Both the position numbers and the translations under genes were made by a program. The notes beneath the pieces were generated by a model that had not been told where the DNA came from, did not search any database, and worked only from the letters and a program-made list of their open reading frames with translations. From positions 1 to 31,497 of IMG/VR virus record IMGVR_UViG_3300047491_000462: a stretch of DNA of 31,497 nucleotides; one strand, 5' to 3'. Source of the stretch: a virus. Shown here in pieces: positions 7,576 through 14,675 of this stretch (position 1 is its first letter; the number at the start of each line of letters is the position of its first letter).

Positions 7576-8618
7576 TGTTAGGAACTTATTTTTATCATCA
7601 AATCATTAGAAAAACTGTAGTATCTTTTGGTACAATCTTTAATCAGATCTATATCAAACATAAAGATGAAAATGGTGTGGCACTTAGTGATATGAGAGTT
7701 CCTTTGGCATATGGTCCAAGACAAAAGTTTCTTGCAAGAATTGAGCAACAAGCAGAATTAAATAAACCAGTTCAGATTACATTGCCAAGAATGTCATTTG
7801 AGATGAATTCTTTGCAATACGATGCGACTAGAAAAGCAGGAGTTACACAATCATTTAAAGCTAGTGATGGAACTAACTTAAAAAAGGTATATCTTCCCGT
7901 TCCTTATAATATTGGATTTGAGTTAAACATTCTAACAAAACTAAATGATGATGCCTTACAAATTGTTGAGCAAATTTTACCGTTTTTTCAACCAGCATTT
8001 GTTATAACTGTTGATTTAATAGATTCGATTGGAGAAAAAAGAGACATTCCTGTTGTTTTGGAATCTATTAATTTTCAAGATGATTATGAAGGAGATTTTT
8101 CTACGAGAAGATCATTAATTTATACTTTACAGTTTACTGCTAAAACATATCTCTTTGGTCCAATCGCTGAGTCTACTGACGGTCTCATCAAGAAAGTTCA
8201 GGTTGATCAATACACATCTCTTGATAGATCTGTTGCCAAGAGAGAGATGAGATATACGGTGACGGCAAAAGCACTTAAAGATTATGACGGAGATGCAACA
8301 ACATTTATTACTAATCCTATAAACAAAACTACTCAAACTCTAACTGTCAATGATGGAGTACTTCTGTCAGTTAATAACAGAATTGTCATTGATAATGAAA
8401 TTATGCTAATTAACGCAATTTCATCTAATACAATCACTGTCCAAAGAGGATACGATGATACTATTGCCGCAGAGCATTCTGATAATAGTACAATCAATGT
8501 TCTTACTGCTGCTGATAATGCCAGAATAGATCCTGAAGATGATTTTGGATTTAGTGAGACTTTTGATTACTTTAATGACTCTAGAAACTATAGCCCTACT
8601 CGCCAATTAGATATTTGA
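7575..8618 (+). CDS. 15: Proximal tail sheath stabilizer gp15
   Basis: This encodes 347 residues (T4 gp15 about 272). Family features are the MLGTYFYHQIIRK start, the GTIFNQIYIKHK strand, VPLAYGPRQKFLARI, LQIVEQILPFFQPAF and RRSLIYTLQFTAKTYLFGP. The end (RIDPEDDFGFSETFDYFN) corresponds to the IDPEDWDG end of T4 gp15. gp15 forms a hexameric ring at the top of the finished tail and binds the neck. Residues about 253-310 are an extra module (LTVNDGVLLSVNNRIVIDNE, then ITVQRGYDDT) also seen in the first protein of the window. The start overlaps the gp14 stop (TAATG). Confidence 0.9.
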   Translation: MLGTYFYHQIIRKTVVSFGTIFNQIYIKHKDENGVALSDMRVPLAYGPRQKFLARIEQQAELNKPVQITLPRMSFEMNSLQYDATRKAGVTQSFKASDGTNLKKVYLPVPYNIGFELNILTKLNDDALQIVEQILPFFQPAFVITVDLIDSIGEKRDIPVVLESINFQDDYEGDFSTRRSLIYTLQFTAKTYLFGPIAESTDGLIKKVQVDQYTSLDRSVAKREMRYTVTAKALKDYDGDATTFITNPINKTTQTLTVNDGVLLSVNNRIVIDNEIMLINAISSNTITVQRGYDDTIAAEHSDNSTINVLTAADNARIDPEDDFGFSETFDYFNDSRNYSPTRQLDI

Positions 8619-8627
8619 TTTTAAGTT

Positions 8628-9062
8628 ATGACAAATTCTTTTGACAAACTAGATAAACTTCTCTCAACTGAAAGCAATATTGTTGAGATTGACACTGAGG
8701 TCAATGAGATAGAAGTTATAAAAGATCCAGATCAAAAACAAGACATCAAAAAAGATTATGATTATACAAGGGCAAATCTATATTCCTTGATTGAAAAGGG
8801 GCAAGAAGCAATTAATGGAATTTTAGAATTGGCAGGTGAAGGTGGAAGTCCAAGAGCATACGAAGTTGCTGGACAGTTGATTAAGAGTGTTGCAGATACG
8901 ACAGATAAACTGATGGATTTGCAAAAGAAACTAAAAGATGTTGAGGATGAGTCAACAAAAGTAACAGCAAATGTTACAAATAATTCTTTATTTGTTGGAT
9001 CAACTGCTGAATTATCAAAACTACTCAAACAAGGTTTTCTAAATAATAAAGAAGAGTCTTAG
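8628..9062 (+). CDS. 16: Small terminase subunit gp16
   Basis: This encodes 144 residues (T4 gp16 about 164). The central helical region shows the gp16 pattern: YDYTRANLYSLIEKGQEAI, then PRAYEVAGQLIKSVADTTDK and LMDLQKKLKD, which is a coiled-coil oligomerisation core. In T4, gp16 forms rings and regulates the ATPase and nuclease of gp17 during DNA packaging and initial cutting. The N-terminal 45 residues are acidic and probably flexible. Unlike in T4, gp16 is separated from gp17 here by about 3.6 kb of extra genes. It starts nine bases after the gp15 stop. Confidence 0.9.
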   Translation: MTNSFDKLDKLLSTESNIVEIDTEVNEIEVIKDPDQKQDIKKDYDYTRANLYSLIEKGQEAINGILELAGEGGSPRAYEVAGQLIKSVADTTDKLMDLQKKLKDVEDESTKVTANVTNNSLFVGSTAELSKLLKQGFLNNKEES

Positions 9063-9068
9063 TATTTA

Positions 9069-10856
9069 ATGAGTTGGTCTAAAGATTATAAAAAGTCAAT
9101 AGACTGTAATAATCCACGTGAATTTTCCCAACGTGCTCATTGTGCTGCTCGTAAAAAAAGACAAAAGGGTGAAAACACTCTATCAAAGTCACCATTTAAT
9201 GAGCAGATGAAACCTTATAAGACACCAGAACAAATTGCTAAAAAGCATCGTTTAGAGGTTTCTTTTATTGAGAAGCAATTAAAAATTGGTGAACCTATAG
9301 AACACGAGCACACTAAAAATCATAAATTAGCAATGGAAATTGCTCTTCAGCATTTGGACGAAATTCCAGATTATTATACTAGATTATTAAAAATGGAAAA
9401 AGATGCTAAAAAAGAGCATCGCAAAAAATTTAAAGATATTAATGAAGACCTTCGTAATTGGTTTGATCCAAATCATCCAGAAGGTGGTTGGAAACGTTAT
9501 AACACTAAAGGAGAGGCAATCGGACCATGTGCGAGAGAAGAGGGGGAGTCGAAACCCAAGTGCCTATCAAACAAGAAAGCATCCCAATTACGTTCTCAAG
9601 GGGGTGCAAAGGCGATTGCCAGTGCCGTAAGAAGGAAGAGGAAAGCAGATCCAGTAGCGAATCGTAAAGGTAAGGGTGGTAAACCTAAAATGGTATCAAA
9701 TAACATAGGAGAGCAGTCAGAGATGATTAGGTATTGTCCAAAGTGTCAAAAAAATGAAACTCAATCTGAGTGTAAGTATGGTCCAAGTTTTTGGGCAATG
9801 TACTCCACACCATCAATGCTCACACCCAATCAAATGAAATTCGATATTGCTCAGGTTCATCCTGCAAATGAACAGATGAGTTTTAATATTGGTCCTCAAG
9901 GTTCCAAACAAGCTCGAAGACAAGAAAAGATACGCAACTTAGTAAAAGGAACAACTATTCCGATAAAGACAGAATCAAAAGAAATGGATCATGAGTACTC
10001 AATGGCAAGATCCGAACTTTCTACAATCATTAAAGCAGCAAAGAGATTGCAGAAAAAAATGAAAGGTGAGGGTGAAATTGAGGCTTGGGTGCAATCAAAA
10101 ATTACCAAAGCAGCAGACTACATTGATACCGCTGCAGATTACCTTGAGAGTGGAGAGCATAAGGTAGATGAAGCGTGTTGGACTGGATATAAGCAAGTTG
10201 GTATGAAGAAGAAAGGAAAGAGAAATGTTCCTAATTGTGTACCCGAAGAAGTTTCGATAGAAGAAGAAAATAAACCAACAAATCCAGCATTATGGTCAAG
10301 AGCAAAATCTCTTGCAAGGAAAAAATTTGATGTTTATCCAAGTGCTTATGCAAATGGATGGGCATCAAAATGGTACAAATCGAAAGGTGGTGGATGGAAA
10401 TCTGTAAGTGAGGGGATAAGTTTTGAAATTGGACATACTGCTGCAGATGCAAGAAAAGCGCAGAGAGATGATAAAATAAGAAAAAGAGCACAGTCTGGTC
10501 AACAGGGATCAGATATTGCCAAAAAGAAACTAACTGGTATCGAACTTCCACTTGCAGACTCTTATGAGTTTTCTGATTGGAGAACAGAACTTGGTGAAGA
10601 TTGGCAAAAAGTTAATCGTAAAGATAAGACTGATGGATTAAGTCAAAAAGCAGTGGATGCTTATCGTCGTGAAAATCCAGGTTCCAAGTTACAAACTGCA
10701 GTAACTGAAAAGAAACCAACGGGTAAAAGAGCACAACGCAGAAAGAATTTTTGTAGTAGAATGAGTGGAATGAAAAAACGTTTAACATCTGCTGAAACTG
10801 CGAGAGACCCTGATAGCAGAATAAATAAAGCATTACGTCGTTGGAATTGTAATTGA
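9069..10856 (+). CDS. Mosaic protein of small Cys/Lys-rich phage modules
   Basis: This encodes 595 strongly basic residues, read here as a chain of short modules each known to me from marine phage proteins. They are: a SIDCNNPREFSQRAHCAARK motif (about 11-30); a helical DUF5661-like part with HTKNHKLAMEIALQHL (50-112); DLRNWFDPN...GPCAREEGESKPKCLS to RKGKGGKP (127-205); a four-Cys-type element CPKC...ECKYGPSFW (221-242); a helical AWVQSKITKAADYIDTAADY part (306-363); ACWTGYKQVGMKKKGKRNVP (369-390); PTNPALWSRAKSLARKKFDV (403-422); and a C-terminal KRAQRRKNFCSRMSGMKKRL...DPDSRINKALRRWNC part (553-594). DUF numbers such as DUF5872 and DUF6321 for the later modules are from memory. No catalytic motif is recognised. 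Its place between gp16 and gp17 suggests a DNA-bound, packaging-linked or internal virion protein; that is inference. Confidence 0.8.
   Translation: MSWSKDYKKSIDCNNPREFSQRAHCAARKKRQKGENTLSKSPFNEQMKPYKTPEQIAKKHRLEVSFIEKQLKIGEPIEHEHTKNHKLAMEIALQHLDEIPDYYTRLLKMEKDAKKEHRKKFKDINEDLRNWFDPNHPEGGWKRYNTKGEAIGPCAREEGESKPKCLSNKKASQLRSQGGAKAIASAVRRKRKADPVANRKGKGGKPKMVSNNIGEQSEMIRYCPKCQKNETQSECKYGPSFWAMYSTPSMLTPNQMKFDIAQVHPANEQMSFNIGPQGSKQARRQEKIRNLVKGTTIPIKTESKEMDHEYSMARSELSTIIKAAKRLQKKMKGEGEIEAWVQSKITKAADYIDTAADYLESGEHKVDEACWTGYKQVGMKKKGKRNVPNCVPEEVSIEEENKPTNPALWSRAKSLARKKFDVYPSAYANGWASKWYKSKGGGWKSVSEGISFEIGHTAADARKAQRDDKIRKRAQSGQQGSDIAKKKLTGIELPLADSYEFSDWRTELGEDWQKVNRKDKTDGLSQKAVDAYRRENPGSKLQTAVTEKKPTGKRAQRRKNFCSRMSGMKKRLTSAETARDPDSRINKALRRWNCN
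10820..10827 (+). promoter_or_regulatory. Putative late promoter AATAAATA inside the end of the mosaic gene
   Basis: The octamer matches the NATAAATA late consensus of T4-like cyanophages. It lies in the last dozen codons of the mosaic gene, 31 bases before the ATG at 10859. That spacing equals that of the intergenic late promoters at 19219 and 20682. It could give the gp17 block its own late transcript. Being in coding DNA it may also be chance. Confidence 0.5.
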
Positions 10857-10858
10857 TT

Positions 10859-11029
10859 ATGGATCCCGATAAAATTACCCTTGAGAATCTTAATAAGAAT
10901 TTTGAGTATGCAAAAATTTCTCGTGAGATTGATGCTTGTGAAGATATTGAGCAATTGAGAAATATATCAAAGTGCTACGTTAAATTATATTTTAAAACTC
11001 AAGAAACAATTGTAGATCTGGTAAAATGA
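10859..11029 (+). CDS. 56-residue conserved protein
   Basis: This short gene reads MDPDKITLENLNKNFEYAKI, then SREIDACEDIEQLRNISKCY, then VKLYFKTQETIVDLVK, and stops at TGA 11027-11029. It starts two bases after the stop of the mosaic gene, and its stop overlaps the next ATG (ATGA), a typical coupled junction. The sequence is a helical, mixed-charge small protein with the KISREID...LR.I.KCYVKLY pattern that I recall from other cyanophage genomes. Function is unknown. The continuous tight packing on both sides argues that it is real despite its size. Confidence 0.75.
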   Translation: MDPDKITLENLNKNFEYAKISREIDACEDIEQLRNISKCYVKLYFKTQETIVDLVK

Positions 11030-11349
11030 AAAGTTTTAAACAATTTCTATCAGAAAGCGTTAATATTGCAGGAGATTTTAATGGAAATCTCTATATGAAT
11101 GCTGCTGCTCAAGAACAAGAGGATGTGGGTGAAAATTTTGCGGCAGATATTTTATATCAAGGAAGCATTCATAGATTATCCCTCAACACAAAATCAGGAA
11201 TTCCAACAAATCAACAACTAGCGGAACATCTTCAAGATGAATATCCTGGTTGTATTGTTCAGACAATTTATTCTGTAGATTCTTCTAACAATCTATACAA
11301 AGTAAAAGACTCTAAGAGATATCATCCATCAAAGTTAGATTGGGTTTAA
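11026..11349 (+). CDS. Putative internal head protein with capsid-targeting N-terminus
   Basis: This encodes 107 residues. The N-terminus MKSFKQFLSES aligns without gaps to the capsid-targeting sequence of T4 internal proteins (MKTYQEFIAEA, recalled from IPIII). The L8-S9-E10 triplet sits exactly where gp21 protease cuts after Glu10. The predicted mature protein (from Ser11) is a small beta/alpha domain with no recognised family. If the reading is right, it is packed inside the prohead with the scaffold, trimmed by gp21 (present at 20029) and injected with the DNA. The start overlaps the stop of the 56-residue gene. The targeting role is inference from the N-terminal match. Confidence 0.65.
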   Translation: MKSFKQFLSESVNIAGDFNGNLYMNAAAQEQEDVGENFAADILYQGSIHRLSLNTKSGIPTNQQLAEHLQDEYPGCIVQTIYSVDSSNNLYKVKDSKRYHPSKLDWV

Positions 11350-11352
11350 TTT

Positions 11353-12657
11353 ATGGCTCAGTGGAATAAGAACACGCAGGATTATTTGAATCAAGAGCGT
11401 ACACTCTTTGAAGTGTATATGCAGGCAGATCGTTATGGTGAAATATTTGATCCAGTAGGACAGGGATTTAATGGTGATCTATTTGGTAGAGTAAAAGTAT
11501 CTAATCCATTTACAATTTTTGATTCTACTCATAGATATTCACAAGACGGAGATTTTGATGATGTAGTTGTTGGTGCAGGTTCTACAGTAGGATTCATAAC
11601 CGCTCAAAGCACTGCAACATTAGGAATCGGAACGACTGCAGGATGTTCTTTGATTCGTGAAAGTAAAAGGGTATTCTCATATCAACCAGGCAAGTCATTA
11701 CAAGTTCTTCAAACATTTGTGTTTAATCCTGCAAAGGAAAATCTGGTTCAGAGAGCAGGATATGCATCATCAGAAAATGGAGTGATGTTAGAACTCAATG
11801 GTTCTCAACTAAACATCATAAAAAGAACTGCAATATCTGGAGTTGGAACTACGGTAACTGTTCCACAATCAGAATGGAATCGTGATACTTTAGATGGATC
11901 TGGTCCAAATGATTCCAATCCAAGTGGAATTCGTTTAGATATATCCAAAGCACAAATTTTTGTGAGTGAATATGAGTGGTTAGGTGTTGGTGCAGTAAGA
12001 GTTGGATTTATCAATGATAACGGAAAGTTTCATACTGCACATATTTTTAATCACGCAAACACTCTTGATAGTGTTTATATGACAACTGTAAATCTTCCAG
12101 TTCGTTATGAGATTCTAAACACAGGAATCACAACATCTTCGTCAACGATGAAACAGATTTGTGTATCTATTCAGTCCAATGGTGGATATGAGAAAAAACA
12201 AGCAGAGGGTATTGCAAGAAGAATCGCACAAGTTTCTGTTGGATCAACTTTGTTTGCTCCAATTGTAAGCATTCGTCTTGCACCAGGAAGAGAAGATGCA
12301 ATAATTCTTCCAACTCAAATTTCTTTTATTCCAGAATCAAGTCAATCTGCAACAATAGAAGTTGCATTAATTAAAAATGCAACTCTTACCACACCATCTT
12401 GGGTATTGGATGGATCTCCAAATGTTCAAATGGATACTGCATCAACATCAATGACTGGTGGAGAAATTGTTCGTAATGATTATGTTTCTTCCGCAAACAA
12501 AGCAAATGTTCCTCTAGGTGTAGATCAAGAATATAATTTTGATTTGCAACTCGGAAGAACTCAATCAAAAGTCAGTGATACTTATACTCTAGCAGCAAGG
12601 TCAGTGTCTGGTAGTGCTCTTTGCATAGGTTCTTTAGGTTTTTATGATTTAACATAA
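11353..12657 (+). CDS. Virion structural protein between gp16 and gp17
   Basis: This encodes 434 residues starting MAQWNKNTQDYLNQERTLFE. Recognisable stretches are RVKVSNPFTIFDSTHRYSQD, RESKRVFSYQPGKSLQVLQT, YEWLGVGAVRVGFI and NLPVRYEILNTG. From memory these belong to a large family of beta-rich marine phage structural proteins. The later part (about 270-434) has further beta-strands, with an LARSVSG-like end. No enzyme or membrane motif is seen. It sits three bases after the capsid-targeted small gene and twelve before gp17, with which it shares a transcript. It could be a head- or neck-attached decoration or fibre component; the exact site is unknown. Confidence 0.7.
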   Translation: MAQWNKNTQDYLNQERTLFEVYMQADRYGEIFDPVGQGFNGDLFGRVKVSNPFTIFDSTHRYSQDGDFDDVVVGAGSTVGFITAQSTATLGIGTTAGCSLIRESKRVFSYQPGKSLQVLQTFVFNPAKENLVQRAGYASSENGVMLELNGSQLNIIKRTAISGVGTTVTVPQSEWNRDTLDGSGPNDSNPSGIRLDISKAQIFVSEYEWLGVGAVRVGFINDNGKFHTAHIFNHANTLDSVYMTTVNLPVRYEILNTGITTSSSTMKQICVSIQSNGGYEKKQAEGIARRIAQVSVGSTLFAPIVSIRLAPGREDAIILPTQISFIPESSQSATIEVALIKNATLTTPSWVLDGSPNVQMDTASTSMTGGEIVRNDYVSSANKANVPLGVDQEYNFDLQLGRTQSKVSDTYTLAARSVSGSALCIGSLGFYDLT

Positions 12658-12669
12658 AGGAGCATTGAT

Positions 12670-14358
12670 ATGAGTGAAGATGTTTACTTAGGCAACCCTA
12701 ACCTTAAGAGGGCAAACACGCCTATACAATTTACACAAGATCAAATTCTTGAGTTTGTCAGATGTAAGGAAGATCCTGTCTACTTTGCTAGAAACTATAT
12801 TAAAATTGTAACACTGGATCACGGACTACAACCATTTAAGATGTATCCGTTCCAAGAAAAATTAATTAAGAATTTCCACGAACATAGATTTAATATCTGT
12901 AAAATGCCTCGCCAGACGGGTAAATCTACGACTTGTGTTTCATATTTGTTACATTATGCTATCTTTAATGATAACGTTAATATAGCTATATTGGCGAACA
13001 AAGCATCTACTGCGAGGGATCTTCTCCAAAGATTACAACTTGCTTATGAAAACTTGCCACGTTGGATGCAACAAGGTATCTTGTCTTGGAATAAAGGTTC
13101 TCTAGAGTTAGAAAATGGATCCAAGATTTCAGCAAACTCTACATCTTCATCTGCTGTTCGAGGTGGATCGTATAATATCATCTTTTTGGACGAGTTCGCG
13201 TTTATCCCAAATCACATTGCTGATGACTTCTTTGCCTCTGTTTATCCTACTATATCTTCAGGTCAAAGCACAAAAGTAATTATCGTATCTACTCCTCGCG
13301 GTATGAATCATTTCTACCGTATGTGGCACGATGCTGAGAGAGGTAAGAATGAATATATCCCAACAGATGTTCACTGGTCGGAAGTACCAGGAAGAGATGA
13401 GAAATGGAAAGCACAGACGATTGCTAACACATCTGAACAACAGTTTAAGGTTGAGTTTGAGTGTGAGTTCTTAGGATCGGTTGATACTCTCATCAATCCA
13501 TCTAAACTGAGAACTCTGGTTTATGATGATCCATTAAAGAGAAATAAAGGATTAGATATTTACCAAAATCCAATAGAAGAGCATAATTATCTAATAACCG
13601 TTGACGTTGCACGCGGTGTTGGGAGCGACTATTCAGCATTTATTGTTTTTGATATTACAAACTTCCCATACAGGGCAGTAGCAAAATATAAAAATAATGA
13701 AATTAAACCGATGCTTTTTCCATCAATCATTAATCAAATAGCAAAGGCATACAATGATTCTTGGGTTTTAGTCGAGGTTAATGATATTGGAGATCAAGTG
13801 GCAAATATTCTGCATTTCGATCTTGAGTATGATAATGTTCTTATGTGTGCAATGAAAGGAAGAGCAGGTCAAATCGTTGGATCTGGATTTAGTGGTAAGA
13901 AGTCTCAACTCGGAGTTCGAATGACTTCTGCAGTCAAAAAATTAGGATGTTCCAATTTAAGAACTCTTATCGAAGATGACAAACTAATTATTAATGACTA
14001 TGATATCATTAGTGAATTAACAACGTTTACTCAACGTCACAACACTTTTATGGCAGAAGAGGGTTGCAATGATGACCTTGCTATGTGTCTTGTCATCTTC
14101 TCTTGGTTAGTTGCTCAGCAATACTTTAAAGAGATGACGGACAACGATGTTCGTAAAAGAATTTATGAGGAACAAAAAAATCAAATTGAGCAAGATATGG
14201 CACCCTTTGGATTTATTGTTGATGGATTAGATGATGAAGTATTTGTAGAAAAAACAACAGGTGACAGATGGATGAGAGCTGGAAAAAATGATAATCAACT
14301 AGAAGTTTGGAATGTAGACGAATATGGTGATCGCTCCTATATGTGGGATTACAGATAA
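12670..14358 (+). CDS. 17: Large terminase subunit gp17
   Basis: This encodes 562 residues (T4 gp17 610). The N-terminal ATPase has the Walker A motif MPRQTGKSTT (79-88), Walker B IIFLDEF with D174 and E175, and the coupling motif STPRG (207-211). The C-terminal RNase H-like nuclease has its acidic residues in LITVDVARGVGSD (D312), VLVEVND (E369, D372) and GCNDDLAM (D468/D469). The protein drives ATP-dependent DNA packaging through the gp20 portal and cuts the concatemer. A strong ribosome binding site (AAAGGAG) lies 11 bases before the ATG. All key residues are present and the gene looks fully functional. Confidence 0.97.
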   Translation: MSEDVYLGNPNLKRANTPIQFTQDQILEFVRCKEDPVYFARNYIKIVTLDHGLQPFKMYPFQEKLIKNFHEHRFNICKMPRQTGKSTTCVSYLLHYAIFNDNVNIAILANKASTARDLLQRLQLAYENLPRWMQQGILSWNKGSLELENGSKISANSTSSSAVRGGSYNIIFLDEFAFIPNHIADDFFASVYPTISSGQSTKVIIVSTPRGMNHFYRMWHDAERGKNEYIPTDVHWSEVPGRDEKWKAQTIANTSEQQFKVEFECEFLGSVDTLINPSKLRTLVYDDPLKRNKGLDIYQNPIEEHNYLITVDVARGVGSDYSAFIVFDITNFPYRAVAKYKNNEIKPMLFPSIINQIAKAYNDSWVLVEVNDIGDQVANILHFDLEYDNVLMCAMKGRAGQIVGSGFSGKKSQLGVRMTSAVKKLGCSNLRTLIEDDKLIINDYDIISELTTFTQRHNTFMAEEGCNDDLAMCLVIFSWLVAQQYFKEMTDNDVRKRIYEEQKNQIEQDMAPFGFIVDGLDDEVFVEKTTGDRWMRAGKNDNQLEVWNVDEYGDRSYMWDYR

Positions 14359-14594
14359 TGGAATATGACTTTGATGATCAAATAGAATTAGAGCACATAT
14401 TATTTTCAGACAGAAAATGTAGAATTTGTAAGAAGGTAAAAAATTTAACTAGTGATTTTTATTTAACTCGTAAGAATAGAGGAGTATTTCCTTCTGCATA
14501 CTCATATGAATGTAAAGATTGTACAATAAAAAGAATACAAAGAAGTAGAAAAGATCAAAAAAAGTCTATTCAGTGGGAATATCCAGATTGGTGA
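14358..14594 (+). CDS. Small zinc-ribbon protein
   Basis: This encodes 78 residues starting MEYDFDDQIELEHILF. I chose the ATG at 14358 because it overlaps the gp17 TAA (TAATG). Two Cys pairs, CRIC (about residue 28) and CKDC (about residue 55), are separated by 23 residues that include FYLTRKNRG. This is the four-Cys zinc-binding part often found at the start of phage HNH nucleases, but no HNH catalytic His follows. The C-terminus is basic and ends in EYPDW. It may bind DNA or RNA, or assist gp17; it may also be a relic of a homing nuclease. The Cys pattern is plain; the role is open. Confidence 0.75.
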   Translation: MEYDFDDQIELEHILFSDRKCRICKKVKNLTSDFYLTRKNRGVFPSAYSYECKDCTIKRIQRSRKDQKKSIQWEYPDW

Positions 14595-14633
14595 GCGTTC
14601 ACGCACCGTTTCCCCAATGAAAGTAACCTTTTT

Positions 14634-14641
14634 AATAAATA
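14634..14641 (+). promoter_or_regulatory. Late promoter AATAAATA before gp18
   Basis: This NATAAATA late element is in the 81-base gap between the zinc-ribbon gene and gp18, 34 bases before the gp18 ATG. It would drive the sheath, tube and portal genes. Confidence 0.7.
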
Positions 14642-14675
14642 ATTTCAGATTAAATTTGGATTCGGAGAAGTCAAG

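Noticed and set aside
10231-10954. Overlapping reverse-strand ORFs opposite the mosaic gene
   Set aside because: Low-complexity Leu/Phe/His-rich products arising from the Lys/Glu-rich sense strand; all real genes here are on the + strand.
14590-14607. Hairpin GGT(GA)GCG-TTCA-CGCACC after the zinc-ribbon gene
   Set aside because: It has a bulge and no T-run after it, so it does not qualify as an intrinsic terminator; an RNA role cannot be shown.
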